From NCBI RefSeq assembly GCF_013618625.1, contig NZ_JABRWO010000003.1, forward strand, positions 1 to 64,000: a DNA stretch of 64,000 nt. The letters are read 5' to 3'. This document shows positions 28,762 to 37,976 of this stretch, piece after piece. Origin of the DNA: Bremerella alba (GTDB lineage Bacteria; Planctomycetota; Planctomycetia; Pirellulales; Pirellulaceae). Position 1 is the stretch's first letter. The number at the start of each line of letters is the position of its first letter. The position numbers were made by a program, and so were the translations under genes. Under the pieces are notes generated by a model. That model did no database searches. It was given only the letters and a program-made list of their open reading frames with translations, and was not told where the DNA came from.

Positions 28762-29727
28762 ATGGCACCCTTGAAGATCAACGGAATTCGACATTTTCTC
28801 TGCGGTATCGCCATGGGAGCTGCTGACGCGGTACCAGGAATTTCAGGGGGGACGGTCGCATTGGTGCTTGGTATCTACCGTCGCTTAGTGGACGCAGTCA
28901 GCCAGGTGAACGTAGAAGCGTTCCAATTGCTGTGGAAGCGTCAATGGCGAACATTGGCTGAGCGATTCGATTTCTGGTTTCTGTTGGTGCTGCTGGGGGG
29001 AATTGCTTGCGGCCTACTTACCTTCGTAGTGATATTGCACGAGCTCATCGGAGAGGCAGGGCATCCGGCTTCGACGCGGCCTTTAGTTTATGCAGTTTTT
29101 TTCGGCGCCATCGTCGCCTCTGGCTTTCTTGTCGGCAAGATGGTTCGGCCGGCCAACGCTAACCACGCGATACTATGTGTGATACTCGCATCAGTCGGCG
29201 CCGCATTCGCTTGGTGGTTGACCGGACTTCCGGCACTCGAGGCTTTCAGCTCGGCCCCTAGCCCCTTCATCTCTTTTCTATTGGGGGCGATCGCGATCTG
29301 TGCGATGATTTTGCCTGGTCTCAGTGGTTCTTATTTACTTTTGGTCTTTGGTGCTTACCACTATTTTAGTGGTGTTCCCAAGGCATTGGCAAAAGGGCAG
29401 ATTGTCGTTGGGGATCTGTTTGCATTTGTCTGCTTTGCCGTGGGATGCCTGGTGGGGCTGCTTTCGTTCAGCAAGGTTCTCAAGTGGCTATTACATCAGC
29501 ATGAAGCCGTTACACTTTCGGTGATGGGTGGTTTCATGATCGGAGCGTTGCGCAAGCTCTGGCCATGGCAAGGAGACGAAGTGGAAACGCCTTTTGCCAA
29601 TGAGTCTGCAATTTGCTTCGGCTTAATGGTGTTGGCGGCAATCGTTGTTATCGTAATAGACTTCTTGGCCCGCCCGAATGTTGAAGAGCAAATCGAAGCG
29701 GATCATTCCAGCCAGCGGGCATCGTGA
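28762..29727 (+). CDS. DUF368 family membrane protein (polyprenyl-phosphate translocase type)
   Basis: A 321-residue polytopic membrane protein. The family hallmark GAADAVPGISGGTVALVLGIY lies at about 18-38 and a second repeat GLSGSYLLLVFGAY lies at about 188-201, giving the inverted-repeat layout of DUF368. Members have been shown in recent work to recycle undecaprenyl phosphate across the cytoplasmic membrane; applying that here is by family. The last 25 bases overlap the 3' end of the convergent nuclease gene. Confidence 0.85.
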   Translation: MAPLKINGIRHFLCGIAMGAADAVPGISGGTVALVLGIYRRLVDAVSQVNVEAFQLLWKRQWRTLAERFDFWFLLVLLGGIACGLLTFVVILHELIGEAGHPASTRPLVYAVFFGAIVASGFLVGKMVRPANANHAILCVILASVGAAFAWWLTGLPALEAFSSAPSPFISFLLGAIAICAMILPGLSGSYLLLVFGAYHYFSGVPKALAKGQIVVGDLFAFVCFAVGCLVGLLSFSKVLKWLLHQHEAVTLSVMGGFMIGALRKLWPWQGDEVETPFANESAICFGLMVLAAIVVIVIDFLARPNVEEQIEADHSSQRAS

Positions 29728-30629
29728 CCCCGGCTCTTGAGTTCCTCAACAAAGCTTTTCGGGCCATGTGTGCAAAAGACAGTCTTCGCTTCAACTTCTT
29801 CAACGGCTCGAATTAGTTGATCGAAGTCCGCGTGGTCGGAGAGTGGAATCCAGTGATCCTGGGGGGCATTTCGCCTTCGTCGAGGATCGAAGGCCCAGCC
29901 GGTAACATGGAACTTTTCAACGTGGACGGCACCAGGTAATCCCCCCGGCGTTATTGGTTTCGGGGGAACGATCACGACACAGCCTGGGACAGGCCGCCCC
30001 TGGTAAGGTCGACAATCGCCCAAGTCACAGCCAGCCTCTTGATAGATCTGGCTGATCGCATAAATGTCTGGATGCTGAAGGACAGGGATGCCGTTGGACG
30101 TCAAGATCTTGGTGACCTCTTGAGACTTACCCAGCACGTAAGCCGAGATAACCGGCGTTGCTCCACGGCGGAAGGCTTCATGGACCTTTTCCAAAAGCAT
30201 CTCAATCACAGTGTCCCGGGGCGGCAGTCGGTAATTCGGATGGCCGAAGGTACACTCCATAATTAAGTAGTCCGCCGACCGAAGTTGGGCTTCTTCCGCC
30301 GTCGCCGAAGGTCCTAGTCGGAAGTCTCCGGTGTAAAGCACCGTTCCCTTGTCGTGTTCTGCGTAGACCATAGCAGAACCCAAGATATGACCAGCAGAGT
30401 GTGCCGTGAGTTTAAGGCCGGCAATTTCGATCGCTTCTCCCAACGGCATGATCTTGGTGGAAACATCTCCCAAACGATAACGAACGAGTCTTGCTGTCGG
30501 TTCGGTACACAGGGCCATGGCGTGGTGGGCGGCATGATCCATGTGGGCGTGAGAAATAAACCCAATGGCCTGACGTCGTGTCACATCGAGAGCAATGCGG
30601 GAAGGAAGCAGGAAAAGTCCACGATCCAT
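29703..30629 (-). CDS. Metallo-beta-lactamase/beta-CASP-fold nuclease
   Basis: The metal-binding motif SHAHMDHAAHH (HxHxDH) lies near the N-terminus, followed by YTGDFRLGPSA, ECTFGHPNY and a C-terminal SDHADFDQL and FCTHG, which together match the RNA/DNA-processing exonuclease branch of the MBL fold (ligase-associated exonuclease or mRNA 3'-end-processing-factor-like). I start at 30629 (MDRGLFLLPS), where family similarity begins, giving 308 residues. An in-frame ATG at 30815 would add 62 residues without family character. The ribosome binding site is weak at either. No DNA ligase gene is adjacent. Confidence 0.78.
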   Translation of the reverse strand: MDRGLFLLPSRIALDVTRRQAIGFISHAHMDHAAHHAMALCTEPTARLVRYRLGDVSTKIMPLGEAIEIAGLKLTAHSAGHILGSAMVYAEHDKGTVLYTGDFRLGPSATAEEAQLRSADYLIMECTFGHPNYRLPPRDTVIEMLLEKVHEAFRRGATPVISAYVLGKSQEVTKILTSNGIPVLQHPDIYAISQIYQEAGCDLGDCRPYQGRPVPGCVVIVPPKPITPGGLPGAVHVEKFHVTGWAFDPRRRRNAPQDHWIPLSDHADFDQLIRAVEEVEAKTVFCTHGPKSFVEELKSRGHDARWLE

Positions 30630-30890
30630 CGCGAAAAGTCCAGAAATATGCCCTGCCCTTCGTGGCAAAGGGGCAAAATCGGACGAAAGCATCTGTTGTT
30701 TCGCGCTTTCTGACGTGTTGGTCGCTTTTCTTCCGGACAAGGACAACCTAGAATTAACAATTGAGGTTAGGGCGTTCACGTTGGACGTTCTACCTCTTTG
30801 TACTCCATTACTCAAGCTTGTGGGGTCAACTGCCGATAGGTAGAAGACGAAATCTCAGAAATGGGAACCTAGGTTTGAGGAAGGTTACAC

Positions 30891-31247
30891 GGGGGCGAAC
30901 TGGTATCGACCGGATAGTCTGAAGTGTAAGTTGCGTGTCGTGGTTGGTCAGCAGGCCACGTAAAAAGCCGACCAAACAATAATTGCAAACGATAACTTTG
31001 CACTGGCTGCCTAATTAGCTGTAGCCCCAACTGAGGGTCTTTGTCGGAGAGACCTGAAAGTTGGATGCCAATTCCGACTAGCCAAGGGTCATGTGGAGCA
31101 CGCCTGAGGTTAAAAACCGTTCTCCTCTAGTTTCCTGGGAATCCTGACGATTGGAGTCCCAGGTTGCGAAACTCAAATAATCGCATACACACGTAGACGC
31201 TTGCATGGAAATGTCGCGGCACGCGGGTTCAATTCCCGCCGCCTCCA
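30891..31247 (+). ncRNA. ssrA: Transfer-messenger RNA (tmRNA)
   Basis: The 5' acceptor half GGGGGCG (30891-30897) pairs with CGCCTCC (31240-31246), with one G-U pair. The T-arm GCGGG-TTCAATT-CCCGC immediately precedes the 3' acceptor half. The tag frame GCA AAC GAT AAC TTT GCA CTG GCT GCC TAA encodes ANDNFALAA, which ends in the typical LAA degron. The CCA end is not encoded. The molecule rescues stalled ribosomes with SmpB. An integrase gene starts 131 nt downstream, so its 3' end probably served as the island's attachment site. Confidence 0.95.
31222..31247. other. Candidate attL at the ssrA 3' end
   Basis: The T-arm and 3' acceptor half of ssrA lie directly beside the integrase gene. tmRNA 3' ends are classic integration targets, and the insertion has left the gene intact. 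The matching attR is not in the window, so the exact core is unknown. Confidence 0.5.
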
Positions 31248-31253
31248 TTTTTG

Positions 31254-31288
31254 AAAAGGCACTCAGGTTTACTCTGGGTGCCTTTTTT
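31254..31288 (+). terminator. Rho-independent terminator of ssrA
   Basis: GGCACTCAG (31258-31266) pairs with CTGGGTGCC (31274-31282), one G-T pair, followed by TTTTTT. It lies 7 nt after the mature tmRNA end. Confidence 0.85.
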
Positions 31289-31377
31289 CGTTGGTTTTTT
31301 AAATCCTTTTGTGTAACACTACCGGCCATAAATCCAGCCACACCTGGACATTTTGTTGACTTTCAAAGGGCGAAATA

Positions 31378-33174
31378 TTGACTTTGGACTTCCCGCTTGG
31401 TCCCAGAAAGCGTATTGTAGGCTCAACTTCAATATTTTACGGTGGGTGGAGGGAAGTCAGAGTGGGATCAGTTTACGACACAGACTTAAAGCAGGACCAA
31501 GGCGTTTGGATACGTTGGCTTGGAGAGAACGAGTCGGGCACGAAGCAGTGTTTTAGGCTGGGTAAGGAGAAAGCCGAAGCGAAGCGTCGCCTTCGACTAA
31601 TAACTGCACTTTACGAAGCCCAGGTGGATGCCGCGAAGCTTAACGGCGGAACGTGGTTCCCCGACCAACTCAAGGCTGCGAAGCAAATCGCAAAGGGCAA
31701 GCAGGCCATACTGCCGCGATTAACCCTTCCCGCGAACGAGACGGATTCCATTCGACAGTCCGGGGAAAGTTATGCTCGGCTTCTTGCAGCCCTTAATCGC
31801 CGAGGCGATGCATTTGAACCTGAATGCTCAGAAGACTTCGCTGATGCGTTGGAAGATGTAGCCGCCGATCAGAAGCGACATCGTCTGACTAACGCGTGGT
31901 TGCTGGGCACAAATCCTGATCGCGATCCAACCGGACAAACCGTGAATCAAGCTCTTAATGCATTCACAGACTACCTTACCACCCAGTACACGTTGCCTGA
32001 CGGAAACCTATCCCCTTGGGGCAAGACGCAGATCGACCAACTGAAGTCCTGGCGTCATTACATGGAGGTTGCGACAGAGAGTCGAAATGGAGAAAAGATT
32101 CCATTGCTTTTGCTGCAAACTGATCTAGCCGATGTCACACCTGCAAAGGCTCAGCAAATGGTCGATGCAACGAGAAACAGACCTTTAACTTTCGAGAGCA
32201 AGAAGTCTCGTCGCATGGCGGTCAAAACGGCGTTGAGCATCAACAAAAAGATCAAGCACTTCTTCGATTGGCTCGATTTGTCGGATGAATGGCACTGGTG
32301 GGAACCGCCGCGTTTCCGAAAACTGAAGTTCAAAGTAGCAGAGTTGACCCCACAAGAGTCACACGAAGAAAAGCTTAAGAAAGAGCGTTGGCGGCTATCC
32401 GACGACGAGATTCAAACGCTAGTCAAATACGCAACTCCGGTTGAACGTGTGCTGCTAGTGCTGGGACTGAATTGTGCGTTCGGTTCTGGTGAAATCGGAA
32501 ACCTACGAATCCCCTACGTAAAGTTCGCGACATCTGAAATTGATGGCATTCGCTTCAAAACGGGGAGCGATACACGACATCATTTGTGGCCCGAAACAGT
32601 TGAAGCACTTCAGTGGGAGCTAAATCGCCGGAAGGCAATTCCGAAGCAAGAAACGAGCAAGGACATATTCTTTCTGTCGGAGAAAAGTGGGCAACCGCTT
32701 TGGAAAAAATCGAAGGCGGGCAACTACAACAACGGGATAGCAAAACGATGGACTGATCTGTTAGATCGCGTCCAAAAAGACCATCCCAAGTTCCACCGCT
32801 ATAGCTTCGGTAAGCTGCGTAAAACGGCTGCCATTCGGATCATCGAACTTGCTGATGCAGAAGCCGCAAGCATGATTTTGGCTCACGGAATTCCATCGGA
32901 AGACAAAATTCTTTCGGCGTATGTAACCATCCCTTGGCAAAAACTATACGAGGCACAGAAAGCATACGGCGAAACGGTGCGACCGCTTCTGGCAACCCAG
33001 CGGCCTGCGTTTGAGCAGCCGCCCAAGAACTACATCGGCGACAAGGCGGCACAGATCATTGAGCAGCATAACGCTGGGAGTTCAGCGTACCAAATTGCTG
33101 ATGAGGTTGGTGTTTCCGTCATGACGGTTTATCGACACTTGACACGTGCTGGACTGCGAGACACACAACCGTGA
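31378..33174 (+). CDS. Divergent tyrosine recombinase with C-terminal HTH (island integrase)
   Basis: A 598-residue protein starting at TTG with AAAGGG upstream. The central and C-terminal parts follow the tyrosine recombinase plan: LLVLGLNCAFGSGEIGNLRI (box I region), FKTGSDTRHHLWPET (beta-2/3 Lys), FGKLRKTAA (box II), LAHG (box III His) and SAYVT with the candidate nucleophile Tyr. The box I Arg is replaced (FGSGE instead of LRxGE) and the HxLR His is Gly in FGKLR, so two of the usual catalytic residues are missing. Residues about 555-595 form a resolvase-type helix-turn-helix (YQIADEVGVSVMTVYRHL). It lies beside ssrA and is the best candidate for the island's integrase. Related divergent integrases seem common in Pirellulales (from memory). 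Confidence 0.72.
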   Translation: MTLDFPLGPRKRIVGSTSIFYGGWREVRVGSVYDTDLKQDQGVWIRWLGENESGTKQCFRLGKEKAEAKRRLRLITALYEAQVDAAKLNGGTWFPDQLKAAKQIAKGKQAILPRLTLPANETDSIRQSGESYARLLAALNRRGDAFEPECSEDFADALEDVAADQKRHRLTNAWLLGTNPDRDPTGQTVNQALNAFTDYLTTQYTLPDGNLSPWGKTQIDQLKSWRHYMEVATESRNGEKIPLLLLQTDLADVTPAKAQQMVDATRNRPLTFESKKSRRMAVKTALSINKKIKHFFDWLDLSDEWHWWEPPRFRKLKFKVAELTPQESHEEKLKKERWRLSDDEIQTLVKYATPVERVLLVLGLNCAFGSGEIGNLRIPYVKFATSEIDGIRFKTGSDTRHHLWPETVEALQWELNRRKAIPKQETSKDIFFLSEKSGQPLWKKSKAGNYNNGIAKRWTDLLDRVQKDHPKFHRYSFGKLRKTAAIRIIELADAEAASMILAHGIPSEDKILSAYVTIPWQKLYEAQKAYGETVRPLLATQRPAFEQPPKNYIGDKAAQIIEQHNAGSSAYQIADEVGVSVMTVYRHLTRAGLRDTQP

Positions 33175-33293
33175 TTTATCTTCCGCGATCAGTTCGCACA
33201 GATTGACCGAGACAAAGCCTCGCTTCTCAGATTATCCATCTATTCCACGCACCAACGCTCGCAGTCGTGGGAGGAATTTCAAGCACCGCAACT

Positions 33294-33321
33294 TTGTCAA
33301 ATCAAAAAAGCTACGTATAAT
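33294..33321 (+). promoter_or_regulatory. Sigma70-type promoter before AAA ATPase gene
   Basis: TTGTCA (33294-33299) and TATAAT (33316-33321) are separated by 16 nt, a near-consensus pair. The predicted start near 33328 leaves a leader of about 40 nt before the ATG at 33369. Confidence 0.6.
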
Positions 33322-33368
33322 CCTCCCGACGCGACGATGGATCACGAATCTGCCGCCGCGTCACTCCT

Positions 33369-34385
33369 ATGAAAAAGCTTTATGGCTTGTCGCACGTTGC
33401 GGCAAAAGCCGCCTATTCAGCCCATCTTATCCCAGGGCACAAAAACGCTATTGGTACGGCTTTACGCACCCGTAGCGAAGCATTCATAGGAGACGTTGAT
33501 TTGTCCACATCAGATACGATCTTGCTCGCGAGCTTCGAACGGAAGCTGCAACTGATACGCGACCGAGTGCGGGGCGTGGCCCATCGGTACTATACCGCCT
33601 GCTATCTAGTGGGACGCCCTGGTACGTCGAAGACTTACACGGTCAAGCAGGAGCTAGAGAAGCTCGACGTTCCATTCATTATTCGCAACGCTCGTATGTC
33701 CGCAATGGGCTTGTTCAACTTTTTGAACGAGCACCCAGAACACGTTGTGGTTCTCGATGACATTGGTTCGTTGTTTCGCAACGACTTAGCCGTCCAAATC
33801 TTGATGGCGGCACTTGATGGGGACTCAAGTAAGCCCAGGAAAGTGACGTACAAATCGCAAGACAAGGACATCTCTTTTGAATTCGCGGGCGGCATCGTCG
33901 CAATCAGCAACGTTCCCCTACGCAACGATCCGTTGGCGACTGCCGTGGCGAGTCGCGTTACTCAAGTCGAACACGAGCCAAGCGATGACGAGATTGCTGC
34001 CTTCATGCGTCATTTCTCTCAGCATGGCCACAAGGAGTTGTCGCCAGTCCAGTGCCGCGAGGTCGTCGATTTCGTCATCACAGAAACTCGAAACTTCGAT
34101 GAACGTCTTGATCTACGTCACATGACGAAAGCGTTCGAAGACCGAAGGCAATGGGAGCATGGCCACGCTGAAACCCCGTGGCAAGACCTTGTTCGCACCA
34201 GCCTCAAAAAAGTGTTGTTCGGCACTCCAGTGGCGAGAACGAAGTCAGATGATATCGAGGAGCAACGAACGCGAGTGAAAGATGCTGTTGCAAAGTTCCC
34301 CGGTGACACCAAGCGTCAAATGGAAGAGGCGAATCTCAAAAAGACCACGTACTACAAGCGACTGCGAGAAATTCAGCCCGTGTGA
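33369..34385 (+). CDS. AAA-family ATPase, mobile-element type
   Basis: A 338-residue protein with Walker A GRPGTSKT (82-89) and Walker B VVVLDDIG, then a segment with SNVPLRNDPLATAVASR that fits sensor 1 and an arginine finger. The C-terminal 35 residues (TKRQMEEANLKKTTYYKRLR) look like a helix-turn-helix. The fold resembles phage/plasmid ATPases that remodel nucleoprotein, but a specific role is not clear. It is driven by its own promoter and is followed 112 nt later by the DNA methyltransferase. Confidence 0.65.
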   Translation: MKKLYGLSHVAAKAAYSAHLIPGHKNAIGTALRTRSEAFIGDVDLSTSDTILLASFERKLQLIRDRVRGVAHRYYTACYLVGRPGTSKTYTVKQELEKLDVPFIIRNARMSAMGLFNFLNEHPEHVVVLDDIGSLFRNDLAVQILMAALDGDSSKPRKVTYKSQDKDISFEFAGGIVAISNVPLRNDPLATAVASRVTQVEHEPSDDEIAAFMRHFSQHGHKELSPVQCREVVDFVITETRNFDERLDLRHMTKAFEDRRQWEHGHAETPWQDLVRTSLKKVLFGTPVARTKSDDIEEQRTRVKDAVAKFPGDTKRQMEEANLKKTTYYKRLREIQPV

Positions 34386-34497
34386 TTGAGTCACAGAGAT
34401 CGGACGCCAGTTTTCCAGTTTTCCAGTTTTCCGCGAACGCGGTTTTCAGCGACCTCGCCGCCGATCCGCCGACAAAGGGTTCAATAAGTGACAACAT

Positions 34498-35367
34498 ATG
34501 CAACCATATCCACCCATCCCGATTGATTCAATCGTTCACGGTGACGCTGCAACCGTGCTTAGTCAATTCCCAGATGAGTCAATCGATCTCTGCATCAGCA
34601 GTCCGCCCTACGATACGCTGCGAGCGTACAACGGTTTCTCGTTCGATGTCGCAGCTATCGCGAAACAGTTGCTTCGAGTTTTGAAGCCGGGTGGCGTGGT
34701 CGTGTGGATCATCGCCGACGAAACCATTCAAGGATCGGAGTCGGGATCGAGTTTTTCTCAATGCCTAACTTTTCGAAATGCAGGGTTCCGCATTCACGAC
34801 ACGATGATTTATGAAAAGCGTGGCATTCGTTACCCAGACACGATTCGGTACTATCCGTGCTTCGAGTTCATGTGGGTGTTTTCGAAGGGCAAGCCGCGAA
34901 CAGTAAATCAAATTCGAGACCGTCAAAACCAATGTGCGGGACAAGCGTTCAACTACACGAACCGAAATCGTGACGGCTCGCTGCGGAAGACGGTGAAGAA
35001 GCCGAAAGGAAAAACGCTAGGAGTGCGTCGAAACATCTGGACGTATGACGCGGGAGGAATCCATACCGCCCCAGATAATTTGTGGAAGCAGCATCCAGCG
35101 GTAATGCCATTGAAGTTAGCCGAAGATCACGTCGTCTCGTGGTCAAGCCGAGGCGATGTCGTAGTAGATATCTGTTGCGGCAGTGGCCAAGTCCCAATTG
35201 CTGCACTGATACGTGATCGACGGTTTATCGGGATCGACTGTTCCTCTGATTATGTTAGCCTCGCCCAACGCCGCGTAACGCACTTTCAGCGATTGCTCGA
35301 TCAAGACACGATGGACGCGATCATTCAACTGGATGAACACATCTGCAATCCGCTCGCCGCAATCTAG
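34498..35367 (+). CDS. Solitary DNA methyltransferase (N4-cytosine/N6-adenine class)
   Basis: A 289-residue enzyme with the catalytic motif SPPY (35-38) near the N-terminus and the SAM-binding motif DICCGSGQVPIAA near residue 225, so motif IV precedes motif I (beta-class order). The Ser in SPPY favours N4-cytosine modification. VLKPGGVVVWII fits motif V. The middle (about 150-185) is basic and probably carries target recognition. No cognate restriction gene is adjacent; it could be an orphan modification enzyme protecting the island. The BREX methyltransferase PglX is a separate gene 7 kb away. Confidence 0.85.
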   Translation: MQPYPPIPIDSIVHGDAATVLSQFPDESIDLCISSPPYDTLRAYNGFSFDVAAIAKQLLRVLKPGGVVVWIIADETIQGSESGSSFSQCLTFRNAGFRIHDTMIYEKRGIRYPDTIRYYPCFEFMWVFSKGKPRTVNQIRDRQNQCAGQAFNYTNRNRDGSLRKTVKKPKGKTLGVRRNIWTYDAGGIHTAPDNLWKQHPAVMPLKLAEDHVVSWSSRGDVVVDICCGSGQVPIAALIRDRRFIGIDCSSDYVSLAQRRVTHFQRLLDQDTMDAIIQLDEHICNPLAAI

Positions 35368-35646
35368 TTGCATCTCAATCGGCGAAATCTTTTTGCACCA
35401 CGTTTGACGATAACGGATCGCGTTACTTCTTACGTTTCACCCCAGTGAAAACGAACGGTCAGGTTCTTCGTAACTTACTTTCTTGCAAGCACTTAGGTGC
35501 AATTGAACGGTTTCTCTTGCCGTTCATTATCTGAACCGGCTAACACGCCCGCACGTCATCTGCGAATCGCGTAAGACCAAGAAGTTTTCGTCGCCATGAT
35601 GAAGAAATCGTCGCTGCCACATAGATATCTGCAAAGGAGGTTCAAC

Positions 35647-35874
35647 ATGAATCAAGACTTATCAAGCATCGGCGATGTCAGTCGTAAAATTGGCATCGCG
35701 AGACACAAGATCGAATACGCAATTGTTAACGGATCGATCTTGGAACCAAAGATTCGCATCGCTAATAAGCGAGCGTTTAACGAATCAGAGGTCAATACCA
35801 TCGCCAAATACTTTGGCAAGACAATCGAAGTCGGTAATACCGACGAAGGAGTACAAAATGAAGCTACGTTATGA
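35647..35874 (+). CDS. Small HTH/excisionase-like protein
   Basis: A 75-residue protein preceded by a perfect AAAGGAGG. The segment SIGDVSRKIGIARHKIEYAI with RAFNESEVNTIAKYFG is like the winged-helix of MerR/excisionase DNA-binding domains. Its last 17 bases overlap the start of the next gene, suggesting translational coupling. Recombination directionality or regulation is plausible given the island context. Confidence 0.6.
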   Translation: MNQDLSSIGDVSRKIGIARHKIEYAIVNGSILEPKIRIANKRAFNESEVNTIAKYFGKTIEVGNTDEGVQNEATL

Positions 35875-36403
35875 ATATATGAATCAACGCCAATTGGGAC
35901 AACTTTTCAACGCCACGAGCCATGACGTTGGGAAGTGGTTGAGAGACTTAGAATTAAGGAATCAAAAGGGTTCACCGTCGAGTGAGGCATTCCAGCGAAA
36001 ACTCGTCAGCAAGAACTTCGACACGAATGGAACTTATAGCTATGTATGGCACGCGGAGAGAACCGCAAGGATATTGGAAGAAGCGGGGCACCCGTTGGCA
36101 TCGATCATGCCGACTCAAGTTGTTGAGACACCGGCTGTAAAAGGGCCATTCACACTTCGTGCAAGTGATGCAGACAACTGGCATTTGGTCGGCAACGATA
36201 ACCAGGTAACGATTGTCATCAGAGGTGAACGGAACGCGGACGCCGTAAAGCGTGTGATGAACATCGCCCATCGAGCCGGAATCCTTAACCGAATTTCCGA
36301 GAGCCAAGCACTCTCCGAGCAACATCAAAGCAATCAGCCATTGGCCGAAGTCGCTTCAGATGACGCAAGCACAAGCGAATTCCAGATTTACCAATCTACG
36401 TGA
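35858..36403 (+). CDS. Hypothetical island protein with HTH-like N-terminus
   Basis: A 181-residue protein starting at ATG 35858 with AAGGAG 7 nt upstream. The first 60 residues (QRQLGQLFNATSHDVGKWLR) look like a helix-turn-helix that reads DNA. The middle contains a beta-rich stretch (NDNQVTIVIRGERNADAVKR). No known family recognised. It overlaps and is probably co-translated with the small HTH gene. Confidence 0.55.
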   Translation: MKLRYEYMNQRQLGQLFNATSHDVGKWLRDLELRNQKGSPSSEAFQRKLVSKNFDTNGTYSYVWHAERTARILEEAGHPLASIMPTQVVETPAVKGPFTLRASDADNWHLVGNDNQVTIVIRGERNADAVKRVMNIAHRAGILNRISESQALSEQHQSNQPLAEVASDDASTSEFQIYQST

Positions 36404-36461
36404 TCATCTTTATGTAGTAGGAAACAAAATCCCAATAGAAGGAAACGAATAGACAATTGAA

Positions 36462-37127
36462 ATGGATCAGAAAGAGAGAATTAGCAGAACCAGAACGGCA
36501 CAGCGTACCTGTCGAATTCTCTTTGCCGAGGACAGGATCAACCCGATCAATTTTCAGGGAACGATGCACGTATCGGTTGATTTTGATCTGGCGATGCTTC
36601 GAAGAGAACTATCAAGAGGAGCGGCAAACGGACTTGTCGCTCCCCTTTTTTCAAAGGTTGAAAGATCAAAGAGAGGCAAGCGAAGTCACCTGCATTTCTT
36701 GTGGCACGATGATCCTGACAAAGCCAAATTTCGTTCTGTCCTAGTCATGCTCCTGAACAAGCAGGGTGTCGAGAGCAAGAGTCTCCGACTCTCAATTTCG
36801 AGGATCAAATCCAAGAGAGCAGTCTTTCGGTACTTCTCAAAATCATTCAGCAACTTCGCGACCGAGAAACGAAAAACGTTCACCGTGGGCAACTTTTATA
36901 CAAAGCCAGCGAAGGAACTTGCGAGTCGAACTCCCAAACAGATATGGGACTCGAAAATCAATCACATTGCGATGGACCCACTCGCACTCGAAGCAATCAG
37001 AAATGGACTCGTTGATCGAAAGAATCTTGCCGATCCAAGATGGTTGTCGTTCTGGAAGCGAGTGGGGCGAAAGTCGATTGAAGGAGTCATTGTTCAAGAA
37101 TTTGGCGATGAGGGAAACTTTTCTTGA
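36462..37127 (+). CDS. Hypothetical protein with possible HUH endonuclease motifs
   Basis: A 221-residue basic protein. SHLHFLWHDD (75-84) has the His-hydrophobic-His pattern of HUH nucleases, and RYFSK (123-127) gives a Tyr-x-x-Lys about 46 residues later, as in rolling-circle replication initiators and relaxases. The residues between lack a clear second metal motif, so this is only a candidate. Located in the left arm between HTH genes and an acidic protein. Function unproven. Confidence 0.45.
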   Translation: MDQKERISRTRTAQRTCRILFAEDRINPINFQGTMHVSVDFDLAMLRRELSRGAANGLVAPLFSKVERSKRGKRSHLHFLWHDDPDKAKFRSVLVMLLNKQGVESKSLRLSISRIKSKRAVFRYFSKSFSNFATEKRKTFTVGNFYTKPAKELASRTPKQIWDSKINHIAMDPLALEAIRNGLVDRKNLADPRWLSFWKRVGRKSIEGVIVQEFGDEGNFS

Positions 37128-37344
37128 AGGTTTCTCTGCTTTAAGAGTTGACGTGCTACCAAGCATTTTCCGAGACATTTGACTGCCGTTGCAACACGAG
37201 TAAATGTTGGATCGCAAATCGGCAACATTCTTGTTTGTCAAACCCAAATTCGTTCGTATAACGAAGCAGTCGAAACAACCAAATGCAAACGGCTTGGTTG
37301 GATCAAAACAAGAAATCAAAATACTTAGATCAGGAATTCAAATC

Positions 37345-37917
37345 ATGAGTAATGAAGTAAAAAAGATCGATTCAAACCTAGAAGCTCACTCAATATCGAT
37401 AGAGCTAATCTGGAATTCTGACAACAACAGCATTGGAGAAATCGAAGATCACTACGATACCTTGCGGGAACACTTGCCGGAAAACGAAGCTGAAGGACCG
37501 TCTATTTATAGTCATCGGGTTCGAAGCGAAATTCGCGATGCAACGCTTGGTGGAGACGTTTGGCATGGCACGGTCGAAGGCCCTGGTCGGGAATGGAGTG
37601 CAATATTAGCCTTCATCGTTTCAATGGGTAGAACCTACGGACAGTTTGTGGCTACGGCATTCAAGACTGACGACAAATCGGATGGCACTCGAATTGAAGG
37701 AGTGATAATCCGCGATCAAAAACTGACGAACTTCGTTCTTGAGCATGGCCAGTATTCTGACGAAACCTGTTGCGTTACTTCTGAACTGGAGCCATTGATT
37801 ACAACTGCAATTTCTCTCGAACAGATTCCCGTCGCTGAGGATGAGAGCATGTTCGCCGACGTGCGTAAAACTCACGAGTGCCAAATCGACGAGTCGTGGG
37901 TTAAAGAAGGCTTTTAA
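37345..37917 (+). CDS. Acidic hypothetical protein
   Basis: A 190-residue protein with, by my count, 37 acidic and 16 basic residues. It has no signal peptide, membrane segment or recognised motif. AGGA lies about 10 nt before the ATG at 37345. Codon use is lower in GC than in the core genes. A DNA-mimic role has been described for some acidic proteins of mobile elements, but nothing specific points to it here. Confidence 0.55.
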   Translation: MSNEVKKIDSNLEAHSISIELIWNSDNNSIGEIEDHYDTLREHLPENEAEGPSIYSHRVRSEIRDATLGGDVWHGTVEGPGREWSAILAFIVSMGRTYGQFVATAFKTDDKSDGTRIEGVIIRDQKLTNFVLEHGQYSDETCCVTSELEPLITTAISLEQIPVAEDESMFADVRKTHECQIDESWVKEGF

Positions 37918-37976
37918 GCATTTCACGCACTATGTTTCGCCAACTGTAGAAAACGCATTTTATTGAGGATTTAGAG

